This document shows, piece after piece, positions 34,084 through 46,000 of a stretch of DNA of 64,000 nt. Position 1 is the stretch's first letter. Each line of letters begins with the position of its first letter. Under the pieces are notes generated by a model. The model ran no database searches and had not been told where the DNA came from. It was given only the letters and a program-made list of their open reading frames with translations. The translations under genes were made by a program, and so were the position numbers. This stretch comes from Lineus longissimus (Eukaryota > Nemertea > Pilidiophora > Heteronemertea > Lineidae), in assembly GCF_910592395.1 (NCBI RefSeq), contig NC_088310.1:10609501-10673500 (forward strand), read 5' to 3'.

Positions 34084-36495
34084 TCATTGTTCACTTGCAT
34101 GAGTGCTGTCCTTCCCACGAATCTTCTCAAGCTCTGCCAACAAAAGTAATTCCTTGATTTTCGCGTTCTTAAGCTCCTGTACGAGAAAGGCATGCTGCAC
34201 CGGGCAATAGCATTTACACCCCATGTCACTGTCAGAGTTTTTGGCATTGCTGGTCTTCTTAGCTGACTTCTTTGATTTCTTCGACTTCAGCTTTGACCCT
34301 CTGCCCTCAATGTACGCTGCCATATCCCTTGCTGACATTTCCCCGGCATCATCTTCACGATCTTTCAGCTCAGATTGCTGGAAGTCGACATGAAACTTGT
34401 CAGTTGTCACAGGGGAGAATTGGGCATTTAATTCGGCGCACTTCCTCTCCAGCTCATCTAATTTGTCGCCTACTTCCCACACGGGCACATAATCTGAAAA
34501 TAAAAAATAAAGAATTGTGTGAATTTTAAAGCTGATTCATGCATGGTAATAAAGAGGCCACTCATTTGACCCCCCCCCCCCCTCCCAGGACATGCCCCCG
34601 CCAATAACTGAATGTTATCAGGTCCCCTCCCATGATCCGGAGGGGACCTGATACCATTCATTTGCGATTTCTTTTTTTAAAGATTTATGATACTTGTTTT
34701 TTATAAGTAGGCATAGTCTGAAAAAATGGTGAGATCTTCTTTTATCATTTTTTTTTACTTTGAAGGCATCCCATAATGCATGAAATAAAAGCGGATCTCG
34801 CCCAATTGCAACATGGCTGAGTGTGTGCCCAAAACTGGTCGCATAAAAGTGATATTTCTGCTCAAATGGTGTTGGTCATGGATCATGACTTAGTGGATAC
34901 TCTTAAGCCCGGTCTACACTAGCCAACATGAACCAACAAATGTTTGCCAACATTCGCCAACATCGTGTTGGGCCTTGTTGCAGAGGCATGTTTGCTATTG
35001 TTTGCCAGTGTGGACGGGTCCAAAAACAAGTGAAAACATCAGCCAACTTGTTGGCCAATGTTGGCCTATGTTAGGCCATGCTACTTCTGAACAACATGTT
35101 GGTTGGTGTTGGGCAATCAGCAGCCAATCAGGGAACAGATTTGGATCATGTGATGGAGCTACTGGGACAAAATGGCAGTCTCAATGAAAGATAGAGAATG
35201 GCAATTTCAAGAAATTGAACACTTAATTTCGGAATACGAAAAGCTTCATCCATCCGCAGGAAATTCTTGAGGCTTTTGAAGTCTGAGGCCATTAACTCTT
35301 GAAGGAGGCAGTGATAGGCCCCATGCATGCTTTTTCCACAAGTATGGCTTTTGTCAGTTGCGGCGGCGACGGGGGTTAATCACAACTGAAAGAATTGCTG
35401 CTGAAGCACCTAGGCATGCTTTCTTCCTGTGGTTCTCCATTGTTTTAAAGAAAAAATGAAGAGAAATGACTGATTTTCCCTCCAAATTGCCCTCAAATTC
35501 ATGCCAAATACGGCCAAACTTAGTCAAACTTGTTTGGCAATGTTTGCCTGTGTTTGATAGTGTGGACGGGTCCCCAAACATTCGCCAACATGATGTTGGC
35601 TCATGTTGGCCAACAATTGTTGGCGAATGTTTGCTAGTGTAGACCAGGCTTTAGGCAGAGTCAGGTGATCATAGTGATGTTGATACTTGATTGTCGTGAT
35701 TTTATTGTCTGCTGCAACGGCTCACTTTTGGATGCCAGTTGAACAGCCCATGCTTGTGAAAATGGAGGCGGCCATATGCCATGTCTGCCAGGTTATGGCC
35801 CTGTGCCAATGTTAATTGGGTCAAAATAGCAGACGCTTTCTGTCACTGTACTGCACTGTACATGCCACATACATCATGTACACGGCAATGTATTTCAAGT
35901 GTTCAATGCATGCATTGGCTAGCCTTTTGCAGGCCAATTTTAATAAAAACCTGAAGAAACTCACCAGATTTGGCTGCTACAGTGGCTGATGTTGATGCCT
36001 GTGGACTTGGACGAGGTGCTGGTAGGGCTGTTGCTGATGATGATGATGTGGGGCCAGTCTCACTCCCTCCTCGAATGCCATACCAAGATGGATTGCCTTT
36101 GTGGAGGGCACCCACCTTCTCCAAAAGAGGGTCCTCGGTGTCCTCTTCCATAGCTGGGCCACCCCCAGTCTTACTGGCCGCTCTCTTCCTCTTCGATACA
36201 TACTCTTTCCCACTCGTACACATCTTGTGCCACTCGCCCTGCACTGGTCCCAGGTCCTGGTGCTAGTCCCAAGTGCAGTGACAGCAAGGGCAATGCCCTC
36301 CCACACCTTCTGCTTTTTCACATTGTTTTCCACATTTGTCTTTTTGTTAAGGAGGATACCGAAATTCTCCTCAACCATCTCCGCAAGCATAGCTTTTTCA
36401 TCAGGGCTCCAATTCTCGGATCGGGCCCTTTTTTTGTTTTGTTGAGCAGAGCTCAGGGGGTTTGATTTGTTTAAATCGGCCATGTTTGCTTTCAT
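34084..36495 (-). pseudogene. Myb/SANT-like partner gene of element D, one-base frameshift
   Basis: Exon 1 runs 36495-35965 and exon 2 runs 34493-34084. Exon 1 encodes a Myb/SANT-like domain (ENWSPDEKAMLAEMVEEN..., then KVWEGIALAV) of the type found in HARBI1 partner proteins such as NAIF1. It continues with KMCTSGKEYVSKRKR and a Gly/Pro segment (TGGGPAMEEDTEDP). Near 36242 one base appears to be missing, so the domain's last helix is in a different frame from its start. Exon 2 is basic, then a coiled coil, and ends in SEQ. The splice phase (GT-AG, donor after 35965, acceptor before 34493) is consistent. The intron holds element E. The convergent partner is transposase D. A sequencing indel is possible. 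Confidence 0.75.
34906..35650. mobile_element. Element E: 745-bp Harbinger deletion derivative
   Basis: Ends AGCCCGGTCTACACTAGC and GCTAGTGTAGACCAGGCT, flanked by TTA at 34903-34905 and 35651-35653. Subterminal regions are full of GTTGGC/GCCAAC repeats. The interior keeps two coding scraps. On the plus strand from 35173 there is a MADF-like start (MAVSMKDREWQFQEIEHLI). On the minus strand, about 35400-35230, there is a Harbinger transposase N-terminus (GAYHCLLQELMASDF...). It therefore derives from a two-gene Harbinger by internal deletion. It lies in the intron of the Myb gene of D. Confidence 0.85.
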
Positions 36496-36768
36496 GGGAA
36501 GTGAGATTTTGGGGAATTATGGGAGATAGCAAGGGTTCAGCCACTGGATAGTTAGCGTGGGGATGAAAAGCATTTTGAACAACTCAAAGTTAGCAACCGG
36601 ATAACTAGCGGCCGGATAGCATTTTTAGCGACCGGCTAGTGCTAGCGACCGGCTAACTTAGCGGGGGCTTTGAACAACCGGGCCATTGTCATTGGGAAAT
36701 GAAGATCCTCCATACCGAGGACTGCATGCATTGCCACGAACCGAGCATTGCCACGAACCGAGCAAAGC

Positions 36769-38247
36769 ATGGAGGAAGAAGTTATGGAGCCGCAGCCGGC
36801 CCCTAAACGCCGTCGGCACTATTCATTAAATGAAAAGGTCAAACTGCTCACAGATTTTAGACTCCTCCAGGCAAATAATGAAAATGTTTCAGCTTCTGCA
36901 TTTTGCAAAAGACAACAACTTATCACGGTATACGTTCTTTGGCTGGTTAAACGATGAGGGGGTTATCCTCCAGCATCAAGATGACTCAAAGAGAAGAGGA
37001 ACTGAGCAAGCGTGCTTTGAGAGAGGAATAGGTTAGTGTAATTCCTTACCGATATTTGCTATAATGTTTCTTCAATTTTGCTTGAGGTGTTGAAATGTTA
37101 AGCATTGATGCGACACCGCTTAATTCGTGCCTTTTGCCTTCTGTATTTTTTCAGGGCTATTTCCGGAGATGGAAAGCAATTTGTACGACTGGTTTATGAT
37201 GCAACATGGTCTAGGTATGCCCATTGCAGGACGACAGATATCCCACGAGGCATTACGGTTGTACACAGAGTGGTGGGATGACCTTGGGATAGACCGTCAA
37301 GCGGTTATTTTGCTTGAGCAGCCGACACTTTCCGTTTTCACCGCATCTAACGGATGGCGTTTAGGTTTCCTTAAAAGACACGGAATTACATGCCGACGGA
37401 AAACCAAGGATGACAAGCAACTTCCGGAACATGCCGATGAGGTGGTGACCAACTTTAGGAAAGCATTTAACAACACAGTTCGAGATACCGCACCATCTTT
37501 CATTGCAAACCAAGACGAGACATTCGCTCTTTTCGACGCATTGCCGAATTACACATACGATACAAAAGGCAATCGCCAAGTTAGCATAAAGTCATCGCGT
37601 GGGAATCCACGCCTTGGATGTAGCGTAACCCTTGGCATAACCAGCGGCGGAAGGAAGATGCCATGTAACAATACCTTTAAAACACCAACAATTGCTGCAA
37701 GGGAAGAGTTAAGAGCTAATCCACCGCCATATGTCCATATCGCTCACACCGAAACTGGTTGGGTCAGGACTCAAGTCTTGCTGGATCTCATCGAGGAGAT
37801 TGTAATGCCATTTGTTGGGGCTGACGTACCGTATATCCATCTGTGGGACAGGGCACGCGTACACCTGAATGATGATGTCGCCATGCGAGTGGTTGAGATA
37901 GGTGGTATCATTGAACTGATACCTCCCAAATGTACTCCGCTTTTACAGGCTCTCGATTTGACTGTCATGGGACGTTTTAAAGTAAGCTCCGTTCCGATTG
38001 GCGCGCATGGAAGGAGGCGCACACCGTTGATGGACAGTGCCCGCCCATTAGCCACCTTGATGTTGCACGATTGATTGGGGCAGCATGGGATGAAGTTCCC
38101 CCGAATGTCGTAATCAGCGGATTTCGCGCCGCCGGTATATTGGGTGATGGCAATGAGGAAGATGGCGATGGTAACGGAGCACATGAAGTAGAAGCCAACG
38201 ATGACGAGGAGGGTAATGGGCTTCAATATCTTCCAGTGATGGAGTAA
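36769..38247 (+). pseudogene. Pogo-like (Tc1/mariner superfamily) transposase, frameshifted
   Basis: Exon 1 from the ATG at 36769 encodes a basic stretch (PAPKRRRHYSLNEKVKLL) and the first helix-turn-helix, with a frame change near 36905-36920. A GT-AG intron (37032-37154) leads to a CENP-B-like second helix-turn-helix (LFPEMESNLYDWFM...). The DDE core has Asp in FIANQDETF, Asp in HLWDRARVH and Asp in QALDLTVMGRF, with a degenerate second motif. Near 37981 the frame shifts again. The remaining C-terminus (DWRAWKEAHTV... to LQYLPVME) lies in another frame and stops at 38247. Two 17-bp direct repeats (GCCACGAACCGAGCA) precede the gene at 36733-36765. No terminal repeats were found. Confidence 0.85.
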
Positions 38248-39237
38248 GATCAGTGACATTTGAAATAATAACTAGGATTTTTCTCCATTTTTTGAGGGGG
38301 TGTTCCTTTGTCATGTATGCTACTTATACTGTCCAGCGCGCAAACCTAAAGAACAACAATACCAGAGTTATTCTTTCTATTGTGTTGTATTAATAAAATC
38401 GGTTATTAAAATTTCTCGTCAAGAATACTCGTCAAAGTTTTTTTGAGTGTAGTAGTTTTTTAAACACCCCGTATAATCCTTGGGGCACACGTGTCTCTTG
38501 ACCTTCACCCATTGCACCTCTCAATGTACACTGTGCTAAAACCTGGCTGTGTCTTGGAGGTGAGGATATCCAATATTTACGACTATTCATTCAAACTTCA
38601 TATTAGTAGCAAAAGCATAATTATAACATTGAACTATTTGTGATATCATCGTGCTATTGACATCTTGTCTATTATTAGCGTTCTTCAATAACATACAGAA
38701 TACAAGAGACAGTGTAATAAGCTTATTTTCAACTACAGCGGCGTTAGCGCATGGGAACCACGCGGATTCGCCAGGGTTGGACTAATGTCGATGTAAGTTA
38801 TTTGCTCGATTATCATGCATGTAAGGCTTAGTTACTGGTCACAAATGATGTAAAAACAGCTTAGACCGAAGCTTCGAATCGAACACAGTCACATACCAAA
38901 CACTTGACGTACGTGTGCATGTACAATCATTGTCCTGAACCTGTCATTCAATACATATGGACTAGTATTCCGTAAGCGTACACTCTCCGTGAAACTCTAG
39001 TCATTCAGATGAACATATATGCTTCCTGGTGATGGCACGTGTTTTCTTGTATATCTAAGAATCATTTATTTCGTTATGAACCAAGCATGTCATTTTATGA
39101 CTTAACTAATAACATGGTCGACCATTCTTTTAGAAATATACAATATTTACGATAGAACTGTAAATATAAGTATTTGATATTTCAGACCGACGCTATGCAA
39201 AAAAGCCTTCACAAGGGGTGTGTATAATCTGTGAAAA
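38248..39237. other. Gene-free stretch upstream of the first GPCR
   Basis: Contains the 25-bp block at 38548-38572 that matches 24815-24839 in inverse orientation. Otherwise AT-rich DNA that should include the receptor promoter. No TATA box or other element is convincing. Confidence 0.5.
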
Positions 39238-40227
39238 ATGTGTATAGACATCGTGACGATGACGACGATTAGTAACAGCCAGCCGGGACAGTCGCAAGTT
39301 GAAAATTTATTCAGTTATGTGCACGGGTATACAATCCTTATTATTATCCTCGTTGGTGTAATGGGGAATGCCTTGACACTAACAGTCTTTACAAGAACAA
39401 AGCGCAGCACTGACCCAACTATACAGTATTTTACGTGCATATCATTGGGCGACACGGGCGTTTTGATATCTTATGCTCTCCCCGACTGGATCCGATTCGG
39501 GATGCCGTATGTCTTCGGAATCCCCACATTTGATCTGTATAGTACTTCTAACATCGCTTGCAAATTACTCCATTACCTATGTCTTACCTGTGCAACATTT
39601 TCACCGCTTTGCCTTGCATGCTTTACAGCAGAGAGGGCCGTCTTTGTATGGTTTCCGTTTAAACGCGCAGAGCTGTCAAGCAGACATCGGAAATACGTCA
39701 TCGCGGCCATTTTCCTCATCAGCATTCTTTCAAATTTACACGTTGCCATTTTTTTTGAGAACTTCTTCGGACCTGCCGGGTCGAATTTCCTTCTTTGTTA
39801 CTACATGAACATTAAAGTAGACATTGTCCTCGATAACCTTCGATATGTAATTGTTCCTTGCTTGTTAATATTTACCTTCAACCTCGTCATCATCATCGGC
39901 TTGATTCGGTCAAGAGCACAACGAAAGTTAGTTTCAGCTACCAATGGGGAAGAAAGAAACCAAAACAGTGTCTTGGTGAATCTTTTTCTCGTGTCGTTGT
40001 TCTATATAATCTTTAACATTCCTCGCTTAGTGGCTTGGATTGTTTATCAAGTAACTAAATATTCCGATGATACCGATCCAGCCTATATGTCAATGATCTA
40101 TCTCATCGCTAAATACTGCGAGATATTCTGGTTGCTAAATTTTTGTACGAATTTCATCATTTATGGTGCGTCATTAAGATTCTACAGGAACGAGGTACTA
40201 CGGTTATTCGCATGCCGAAAAAAATAG
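39238..40227 (+). CDS. Rhodopsin-class GPCR, intronless (329 aa)
   Basis: A complete seven-helix receptor in one exon. TM1 carries GVMGNALTLTVF. The TM3 cysteine precedes a helix ending in TAERAVFVWFPFK, an ERA variant of the DRY motif that is followed by F/Y-type residues common in invertebrate peptide receptors. An extracellular-loop-2 cysteine (FLLCYYMN) can pair with TM3. TM6 contains FYIIFNIPRL, a NIPR motif of FMRFamide/TRH-receptor-like families, and lacks CWxP. TM7 ends NFIIYGASLRFYR, a degenerate NPxxY. Length is typical of a short-tailed receptor. The ligand is unknown; a neuropeptide or chemosensory role is inferred from class only. The ATG at 39238 is used, although MTT a few codons later is also possible. 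Confidence 0.9.
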   Translation: MCIDIVTMTTISNSQPGQSQVENLFSYVHGYTILIIILVGVMGNALTLTVFTRTKRSTDPTIQYFTCISLGDTGVLISYALPDWIRFGMPYVFGIPTFDLYSTSNIACKLLHYLCLTCATFSPLCLACFTAERAVFVWFPFKRAELSSRHRKYVIAAIFLISILSNLHVAIFFENFFGPAGSNFLLCYYMNIKVDIVLDNLRYVIVPCLLIFTFNLVIIIGLIRSRAQRKLVSATNGEERNQNSVLVNLFLVSLFYIIFNIPRLVAWIVYQVTKYSDDTDPAYMSMIYLIAKYCEIFWLLNFCTNFIIYGASLRFYRNEVLRLFACRKK

Positions 40228-43006
40228 TGTTATCATGAAAATGTATGTTTATTTCGTACTCGTGCAGTGCAGATTAAACTTATCTGGTGTACTTAAGTGC
40301 ATATTGTACAAGAAGTATAGAATACATACTGCATTCAATATATATATAAGTATACGTATAAGTTTTCCTATAAGTTGCGGATCGCAAACTCACTGCAGTC
40401 TTCATTCTTTATACCAATCTTTTGAACAGTGCACCCGGTTTCAGAAACTCTGCAAGACAGATCCCAACTCATACATGTGCTAGATCATTGCTAGATATAA
40501 TAGGCAGCAGGAAATAATTTTTTTTCGGAAATACGGTTAGGCGGGTGAATCCAGGGAAACTCTTTAAAGGCGCCTATGCTGTATGGTTCTATCAAATTCG
40601 TTTAAAAAAGAATCAGGCAACTACGGAACGAACGGTTTCAACATCAAAGCCACTGCTCGTTCCGAAAACGCGCTGGGACAGAGCTCCTACGGGTCACGCG
40701 GTTGCCGTTGCTTAATGGGCCATCTAAGGGTATCATATGGTTCAATGTGTTGTCATCTACATATACTGTATATATGATAGGTTTGACTGACTATAACGAG
40801 TTCTATAGCAGGTTAAATTTTGCGTTCGCGATAAATAACGAAAAAAAAGTATTTGATTACAAGGTCAAAATGGCTGGAACACGGACTCAAGTTACTGGTA
40901 GGTTAATGCTAGAAATAAATATGTTCCACCATCAGTTTAGCAGTGAGAAGAGCGTATTACATCACTGGGGATCTTTGACGCAGCCGGCGAAAGCTTTCTA
41001 GATATTTCCGTCATGCGATGGTTGTGGTGTATGGATGAAAGTAGCACCTCTTAATGGCCGACACTGTAGGCCTATTAAGTGTTCATTTCATCTTCTTGTG
41101 GCGAAGAAATCATTGACAAACATTGCTCCCAAATGCAGTTAACGCAAATTTCTTGGCCTTGGCATTTCCACAGTACGTAGAACATTTCATGTTCAAGTTC
41201 AATTGACAATTTTCAATTTGTGATAGGAACAGAGAAAAAAGTGTTGCTTCCAGTCAGGCCTGGGCCAAATCCAAAGAGTGCATTCCGTTTTTAAATTCGG
41301 AGCAATATTTTGGAGGCAGAGTAAAAATGTTCTTATGGTGAATATTAAATTGCTTACGTTCTGGCGAAAATAGTTGCTCCTAAACCAGATCTATTGGTAT
41401 TGGTTACCATATAATCATTTCAAACCCCTTAAATGAAGGGACAATTTAGTTCATGACTAAACATAACTAAAGGAAGCAGATTCTGCCACCTAGAAGTAAA
41501 ATGACGAAATAAAGTAAGTGCACTGAACATCACTGAACGATTATTCTTGTGGTTAAAGTCCGTATTCTCGGTATAATCGTGCAACTATTTGCGTGGGATT
41601 TTTATAATCATGCGATGTTATCACACAACTCATCATGAGAAGATCATAATATATAGTTACTTTGTCCCCAAAATGATGCCACGAATGACAGCTCTTTGGA
41701 TTTAGCCCACGGCCGACATCTCTTAATAATAGGGAGTGTTTGCAAATCACCCGAAACGCAAATGAGGACGCCGATCTCTTTGTTCGATATCCTGAATCTC
41801 GTGGGCGTTTCGGAGGCTTTGCAAAACCTCCTTATTGCACCAAACGTACCCGACAAACATGAATGACTGCGCATAGTGTACATCGCACTGAGGTCGAGAA
41901 TTGGATCAATTGGATTTCTACATAATGCTCCTCGAAAAATCATTTCAATCTATCATCGATCGACGTCATAACAATGATGGGTTTGTTATTACATTTGGAA
42001 CAGAACAGGACAATTGAAATGTCAAGTAAATATTTCATGTCCAGGCCAAAATTCGAAATTATTTGACAGGTCAAAACAGTCTTTCCCGCGCAATTATCAT
42101 ACTGAATACCTGTTTTAATTAATGCAACATAATAAATTCGGTCGAGACGGTAGCATCCTAGTTATTTTCAATCGGCGGACGGACTCACAAATGTATGTAG
42201 CCATGACATGTACTCATGTACTGTACATTTTGTAGTGTTTACATTAGCAGACGAATGTTTGAAGCCAGTCCAGGCCCGACAAGAAGGCTTTGTGTTTTCT
42301 GTTCGTGGATTAATCAATAACACTTAATGCAACCTACCTGGTATAGTTCAAGACACTGACCGCATCACTGTGCAAAAATCTTGGCGTAAATCGCCGTATA
42401 TATGTTGGGTTTTTTTTCGCCAATTTCGTCTGCTAAAACTTGATGGCCACCATTTGCAATTTCATGTCATTGATGGCGTCAGAGGTAAAATAATACCATG
42501 AAATATTGAAAATTATTTTACTTCAAGTGACCCTCAATGACGTGACGTGATTGGCTCACATACCAACGAGGTATGATAAAATAAATATCACCAGGAATAC
42601 GTAATTTCATTTCCGATAGTGATATATTTTTAGCAATAATGCTTTCAAGCTTTTATTGTATGTCATAAAGACATTCTTATGCGCCGCCCGAAAGAGCGAT
42701 TTCTATGGCTGTGGCCTGTGACGTAACCATGGCATCTTGACGGATAAGGTTGAAATGCAGGCACAGTTTGGTTAAATTGCATGTCTTCGATGACAAACAT
42801 CTCTGATGATTTGTTACGCTGTCTCATACATACTTGATGCATTTTTACTTGATATTTCAAAATGATTCTTTCTTCGCAAGAGTTGGTCATTTGTTATAGA
42901 TACATTACAACGCTTTCTGTGACAAACAGTCAAGATGAAAAAGAATATTAAAGAAACGACCTAACCTCAGCTCTGCTCTAGTTTTCCAGTTCAGTTTCGA
43001 ACATGG
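40228..43006. other. Intergenic region between convergent GPCR genes
   Basis: Holds the 3' untranslated regions of both receptors and one copy of dispersed repeat F (about 42100-42580). A 99-codon minus-strand frame at 41644-41943 has no recognised motif. Nothing else is supported. Confidence 0.5.
42100..42580 (-). repeat. Dispersed repeat family F, copy 2
   Basis: Reverse-complement relative of 6998-7495, best matched from about 42155 to 42580 (GAGGTATGATAA at the right end; ATCGGCGGACGG near 42172). Divergence is considerable. The left boundary is uncertain. Confidence 0.6.
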
Positions 43007-46000
43007 TTATTTCTTACCGCAGGAAATGAACTGTTCCAACGTTAGCATTACATCTTGTCTGTATTTCTTACCACCCCCTATGCAATAAAGGTAAAAGTTG
43101 ATACCGTAATTAAGGTTCCAGCACTGACTCATTATGAAGTGCTGAGTAAAGTATCGCAACTGCCAGTACTTATTCGCTAAATTGTAGAAATCGTTGACCT
43201 CATTTATCCCTATAAAAACATCATATAACCTGTAAGGGACCGACGTAAGAACATAAGCAATACTAACTAGAATCAACATCCTTGTCAAATAGGCCGTCTC
43301 TCTCTTTCGGGTTTTCCTACTTTCCTCGCTGACACCCATTTTATCACTTCGTTTCGATGCCTTGCGCAACACGATGACGATCCAGACGTTGCAAATGACA
43401 ATTACACAAAAAGGCAAGACTGTCCCAAATACTAGCTGCGAGGTGTTTCCAAATGTCTCTAATTCCGGTGCGTTTGGGACCAACATCTTTAGAATCCCTA
43501 CACCTAGATGAGAGAAAGAGCTTGAGTAATGAGACTAGTACACATAGGTCATTGTGGCGTTTTGCATTTGCTTCATTTGTATATATCATATTTCTTAACA
43601 TATATTTTAAAATCGTTTTACCTACAGAGAAGTCTAAACCTTGGCTTATTTACAATCAAATAAAGCTTAAAACGTGCATGTTCAACCAAAACAGTAAAGA
43701 AAATTCAGCCTGCTTGATTCCTGATTGGTGAGGTTTTGAAAATGTGCGCCATAGCTGATTCATCAAGATAGGTAACAGTGTCCCGTCATTGTTATTTTAC
43801 GCTGCAATGTACTTAAACAAGCTTCAAAAATGATAAAGAGATCAATGTAATTAAATCGAACGATAAACGACAATGGTAACGACAATGACGTTATGTTGTC
43901 GTTCATCTCGGGGAAATAACGTTACATTAAAACACCTGCGGTAAACGCAAAGGATTTAGAAAATACTTGTATAGTGTTCTTTTGGCTTGCAGCCAACTGA
44001 CTGCCAACTTGAAGTGGCGTCCAGAGGAGCTTTTTGTTGTCAGTGCCTGTACGACAGAAAAATTCCAAAAAAGCTGTCAATGAAGTCAGAATTCTAACTC
44101 GTACGACATCAGACGCCATTGAACGCCTCTGAATGTCTAAAGCAGCCTGGTGTGAGCAGGTGCGCACATCGGGAACCTCATATCAATTCTGGAGGTGTGG
44201 GGTGTTCCGATCAATTAGTTGAGATGAAGTTGCTGCAATGACAACTTCATGACATGACTTTTGGGTTTAAGAAGGGAGATGCTCTGTTGTGTTGTCCTTT
44301 TGACCTCACCTGGCCCTCGATATTATCTAAATTACAGTGGTAGAATACTCACTTAATGAGTATAAGTTAGGCGTTTTGCAAGCGCCGATTTGGTGTAATT
44401 GATTTGTAAACCAATGATTAATGCTAGTCGGGCACTTTACCCCAGCCTTCCTTGGGGCATTTGCAGGTCCATGTGGCAAGAATCGGTTATCGCCACATTT
44501 TATACGACCTGAGCTGAATGATATCAAACATTCAACCGCAGACAAGCCAGGTTTTAATTGTTCATCTCAGGCATCTCTCATCCTTATCGCATGTATGTGG
44601 GCCGCACAAGTTTAGAACTCTCACCTGTCTTTTCATTTTGGACGTATCGAAAAGTAAAGAATATGTAGAGATTTAGGCCACAAATCACAATGAATGTCAG
44701 GAATATGGTGACACAGGCCCGGCGTGTTGTACAGAGTCTGGGAGCAGCCATTGGGAATCTTACTACAATTAATCTATCAATAGTCATCTCGGCAAGGAAA
44801 AAACCAGATAGGATGCCGAAAGCAAAGGCCTGGTACCACATCACCCTGAAATGAATAGATACAAGTATATGTTAAATGCGGATTCCACCCCCGAAAAAAA
44901 CACCCCTAGCGAAAAACGGTAAAATCGGCTGCTCCAAATTTTTTTTTTCATTTTCGAGTTTCCAAGCCCACCGAACCAAATTTCCAACTCTAAAATTGTT
45001 GATTTGGGCACCGACCGGCATATTATATATACTCTACCCCCCCCCCCCCCCCCAAAAAAAACCCATTAAAGTTCCTTAACACTAATTGTCTAAAAAACCT
45101 ACCTAATAAAGGGTTAAAATCAACTACTCACGCAAAAACGTCAATCGCCAAAGTCACTACAAACGATATCCAACATTTCTAACATTTCCACGCTACACAC
45201 ACATCAAAATAAATCGAAAAATAAAAAAACACCCCTCCCTTGGTGTTCCGCTTACATAAGATATTTCACTAAAAGTCCTGTTCCGACCACACTACTCTAT
45301 TAAACAGCTGATACATATTATATCCCACATTAAAAAAAACAATACCGCAACTATTATGCTGCTCATATTCATTAATCACCCTACACGATCACTCTGACTG
45401 ATGAAATATTTATATAGTGGGAATCTCATACTCTATTTAATGAATCACTTAGTGCGCAGATGAATTGAAAACATTTTTGACGCATCGATCCTGCGCGAGA
45501 AATTTTCTGAATATTATTTTCGCGTTGAACCGGAAGTATGAATAATTGATCGGTTCATTAACAGCCTAGCAACCAATCGAAGTAACGTAACTAGGGAAAA
45601 GGTTGTATGTACCGGAAGTGAAGTATGGAGCGCCCATCATGAGTAATAACACTACCAATCCTTTAATTCTTGTACACGTGATCTCTGAAAGGTATGGTAG
45701 AGGAATTTACTGAACACTATTGATTAATTGAACGAATGAAATTCATGTAACATGAAATAACTTTGTTATTTTTAGACTGATATTATCAAGTAAGGTATCG
45801 TTGTAAAGGGAATTACGAGATCTTTAACCTCCAGAGGTATTGTTTCATCAACAATGGTGTCATTTTATTTTATGAGGAGTAAAGATGGGGCTTTATTCAA
45901 TGTTTTGTTTTCCCTCGGGCGTTCCACTGAAACCACTGATTCCTTCGAAACTACTGTCTGCTTTTTAATTGGAGAAACCCTTTGTCTGCATAAAATATTC

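Larger units (their letters stand above)
25133..36684. mobile_element. HARBI1-type Harbinger element D, with nested insertions
   Basis: The terminal inverted repeat begins GGCTGGGTTGTTCAAAGCCC at 25133 and is mirrored by GGGCTTTGAACAACCGGGCC ending at 36684. Subterminal copies of AGCGACCGGCTAG-like motifs lie at both ends. ATTGTC occurs just outside each end (25124-25129 and 36685-36690), a possible long target duplication unusual for Harbinger. Inside are a plus-strand transposase and a minus-strand Myb/SANT gene, arranged convergently. BEL/Pao (25629-32528) and element E (34906-35650) are later insertions. Without them D is about 3.9 kb. Confidence 0.85.

Noticed and set aside
36733-36765. 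17-bp direct repeats before the pogo gene as a target duplication
   Set aside because: The copies are adjacent on one side of the gene rather than flanking it.
39473-39808. Second frame within the intronless GPCR
   Set aside because: Overlaps a complete seven-helix protein in another frame and has no features of its own.
41644-41943. 99-codon minus-strand ORF between the receptors
   Set aside because: No motif, hydrophobic pattern or splice partner seen; left as intergenic.
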